Assembly (NCBI GenBank): GCA_009760855.2 | Contig: WPIO01000054.1 | Coordinates: 1,731,001 to 1,795,000, forward strand | DNA from: Cristatella mucedo | Lineage: Eukaryota; Bryozoa; Phylactolaemata; Cristatellidae | Direction: 5' to 3' | DNA length: 64,000 nucleotides | In this document: positions 62,635 through 64,000 of the stretch, in pieces | Numbering within the stretch: position 1 is the first letter of the stretch | How the letters are laid out: each line of letters opens with the position of its first letter | The notes under the pieces: generated by a model | What the model saw: the letters and a program-made list of their open reading frames with translations, nothing else | The model's database searches: none | Told to the model about the DNA's origin: nothing | Program-made: the position numbers and the translations under genes

Positions 62635-64000
62635 ATGGCGTGCCCGCCAGACGGCGACGCCGGCGGCGGCGGCCTCGCGCAGCCCGACGGCGAATGGGCG
62701 CCGCCGGCGGAGCTGTCCTTCTGCGCGGGGCTGCTCGCGCGCCCCGACTGCGCGCACGACTTCTGGCGCGAGCGCGGCACGGCCGCGCTGCATCTGTGCC
62801 TCTGGTACGCGGACAGCTGCCGCCGCGGCGGCGGCGCCGCCGCCGACGGCCTCTCCGTAGCGCAGTACGCGCGGCGCCGGGCGATGATAGTCGCCGTGTA
62901 CGGCGTCGCGCTGCACGCCGTCTGTCTGTGCGGCTTCGTCGGCAACGCGCTGACGCTCGCCGTGCTGCGGCGGCGGCGCGAGCTGGCGCGCTCGACCAGC
63001 GCCGTCTACCTGGCCGCCATGCTCGTCGCCGACACGCTGTACCTGGCCGTCAACTACGCGCACTTCGTCGTCGTCGTGGCGCTCGAGGCGGCGCCCTGGG
63101 GCGTGTCGCCGCTGCCCGCCTACAGCCGCGTCGTCGGAGTCCACGTCGTGTCCGACTTTGCGCGCAACGTCGCCGTCCTGCTCGCCATCGCCGTCACCGC
63201 GGACCGCTACGCGCACGTTCGGCGCGGCGCGCGGGCCGGCGCGCGGCGGCCGAGCACGCGGCGCCGGCGGCGGCGCGCGCACCTGCTCTCGCTCCTGCTC
63301 GCGCTCGCCGCCGCCGCCTACGAGGTGCCGCGCGCGCTCCTGCTGCGCGTCGTCGCCGACGACGCCGAGCCGACGCTTTCGCCGCCGCAGCAGACGCCGT
63401 CGCAGCAGCGATCGATCTGGGGCAACGACGATGGCGGCGGCGGCGGCACGGCCGCCGCCATCGTGGCCGCCGCCACAGCGTTAGCCACGCAGCCGCCGCC
63501 GCCGCAGCCGCCGCCGTCCGACGCCTCCTCCGCGCCGCCCTCGACGGCGCCCCTGCCGCCTCCGTGCCGGTTCGAGGCGCCGACGTACGTCATTGACGTC
63601 GACCACGCGCTCGTCTCTCGAGACGCCGAAGAAGCGCTGACGTACGTCGGTCACGCGGCGTTCATGCTTGCGCCTCTCGTGGCGCTCGCCGTGCTGACGG
63701 CGCTGCTGATTCGCGCCATCGGCCAGTGGACGGCCAAGCGTCGAAGCCTGTCCAGCCGCAGGGCGTCTTCGAAAAAAGCGGCGGCGGCGGCGGCGTCGGA
63801 CGCCGCCAGCCTGAACGCTGTGCTGCTCGGCATCGCCGTCACCTTCGTCGTCTGCTCGACGCCAATGGCCGTCGTCGGAGTGCTGCGCGCCGTCGCCGAG
63901 CTGGACGACTTCTTCGGCGAAACGACCGCCGGCGTGCTCGTGTTCTACCTTGCTCTCACGGCGCTCAGCGTCAACGCCGCCAGCAACGCGCCGCTGTTCT
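62635..64000 (+). CDS. Class A (rhodopsin-like) GPCR, partial, runs off the window
   Basis: 455 codons open from ATG 62635 (GCGATGG context) to the window end, with no intron. TM1 about 84-111 with the GN pair (G103-N104); TM2 about 122-145 with D133 in MLVAD; TM3 about 165-190 followed by DRYAHV (D190 R191 Y192); TM4 about 214-235; TM5 about 336-360 with Pro; TM6 about 392-418 with CSTP in place of CWxP; TM7 from about 432 with SVNAASNAPLF in place of the usual NPxxY. The loop between TM4 and TM5 is about 100 residues, with Gly, Ala and Pro runs. No Cys lies at the usual top of TM3 and no Trp in TM4. The overall feel is of invertebrate peptide receptors (FMRFamide-receptor-like), but the ligand is not predictable. 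Third codon positions are strongly GC. Confidence 0.88.
   Translation, partial: MACPPDGDAGGGGLAQPDGEWAPPAELSFCAGLLARPDCAHDFWRERGTAALHLCLWYADSCRRGGGAAADGLSVAQYARRRAMIVAVYGVALHAVCLCGFVGNALTLAVLRRRRELARSTSAVYLAAMLVADTLYLAVNYAHFVVVVALEAAPWGVSPLPAYSRVVGVHVVSDFARNVAVLLAIAVTADRYAHVRRGARAGARRPSTRRRRRRAHLLSLLLALAAAAYEVPRALLLRVVADDAEPTLSPPQQTPSQQRSIWGNDDGGGGGTAAAIVAAATALATQPPPPQPPPSDASSAPPSTAPLPPPCRFEAPTYVIDVDHALVSRDAEEALTYVGHAAFMLAPLVALAVLTALLIRAIGQWTAKRRSLSSRRASSKKAAAAAASDAASLNAVLLGIAVTFVVCSTPMAVVGVLRAVAELDDFFGETTAGVLVFYLALTALSVNAASNAPLF

Noticed and set aside
62455-63596. Long alternative open frames over the GPCR on both strands
   Set aside because: They are by-products of very high GC; only the frame from 62635 shows transmembrane segments and GPCR motifs.

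Overview
This 64 kb window is eukaryotic, almost certainly from an invertebrate metazoan. Evidence: split genes with GT-AG introns in consistent phase, tRNA-derived SINEs, L2-type LINEs with an APE-like endonuclease and a YADD reverse transcriptase, long CT/TA/GT/GCC microsatellites, and a rhodopsin-family GPCR. I cannot name the phylum.

Layout. 1-11.1 kb: repeat-rich sequence with no convincing host gene; it holds SINE-A copies, a badly decayed L2 copy (5.2-7.4 kb) and several satellites. 11.1-32.4 kb: an AT-rich island that is a decaying Polinton/Maverick-type DNA transposon, i.e. an integrated virus-like element. It encodes a protein-primed-type family B DNA polymerase (split by a 2.96 kb L2 insertion with a 10 bp target-site duplication), small accessory proteins, an adenain-like protease, a zinc-ribbon protein, an A32/FtsK-like packaging ATPase, two tandem penton-like proteins, a major capsid protein, a YqaJ-like nuclease, two phage-tail-fibre-like repeat proteins and, at the far end, a DDE integrase. 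Many core genes carry stops or frameshifts, while several accessory ORFs and the protease are open. A TATATAGAA motif sits directly on the start codon of many of its genes. 32.4-36 kb: a second, 5'-truncated L2 copy and another LINE fragment.

36-61 kb holds two host genes on the minus strand that I assembled exon by exon. The first (60175 to 50965, six exons, about 249 aa) is a secreted or membrane-anchored copper-oxygenase/LPMO-like protein with a histidine right after the signal peptide. The second (about 48.5 kb to 36033, at least eight exons, at least 407 aa) is an N-glycosylated, C-terminally anchored extracellular protein of unknown family. Their introns are full of SINE-A, a second tRNA-type SINE with an L2-like tail, L2 3' tails, minisatellites and near-perfect palindromes. 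62.6-64 kb: a GC-rich, so far intronless class A GPCR on the plus strand that runs off the window.

The most interesting content is the Polinton-like element (fibre-like proteins, a three-gene family of unknown small proteins, the start-codon promoter motif, tiny divergent promoters) and the two host extracellular genes.
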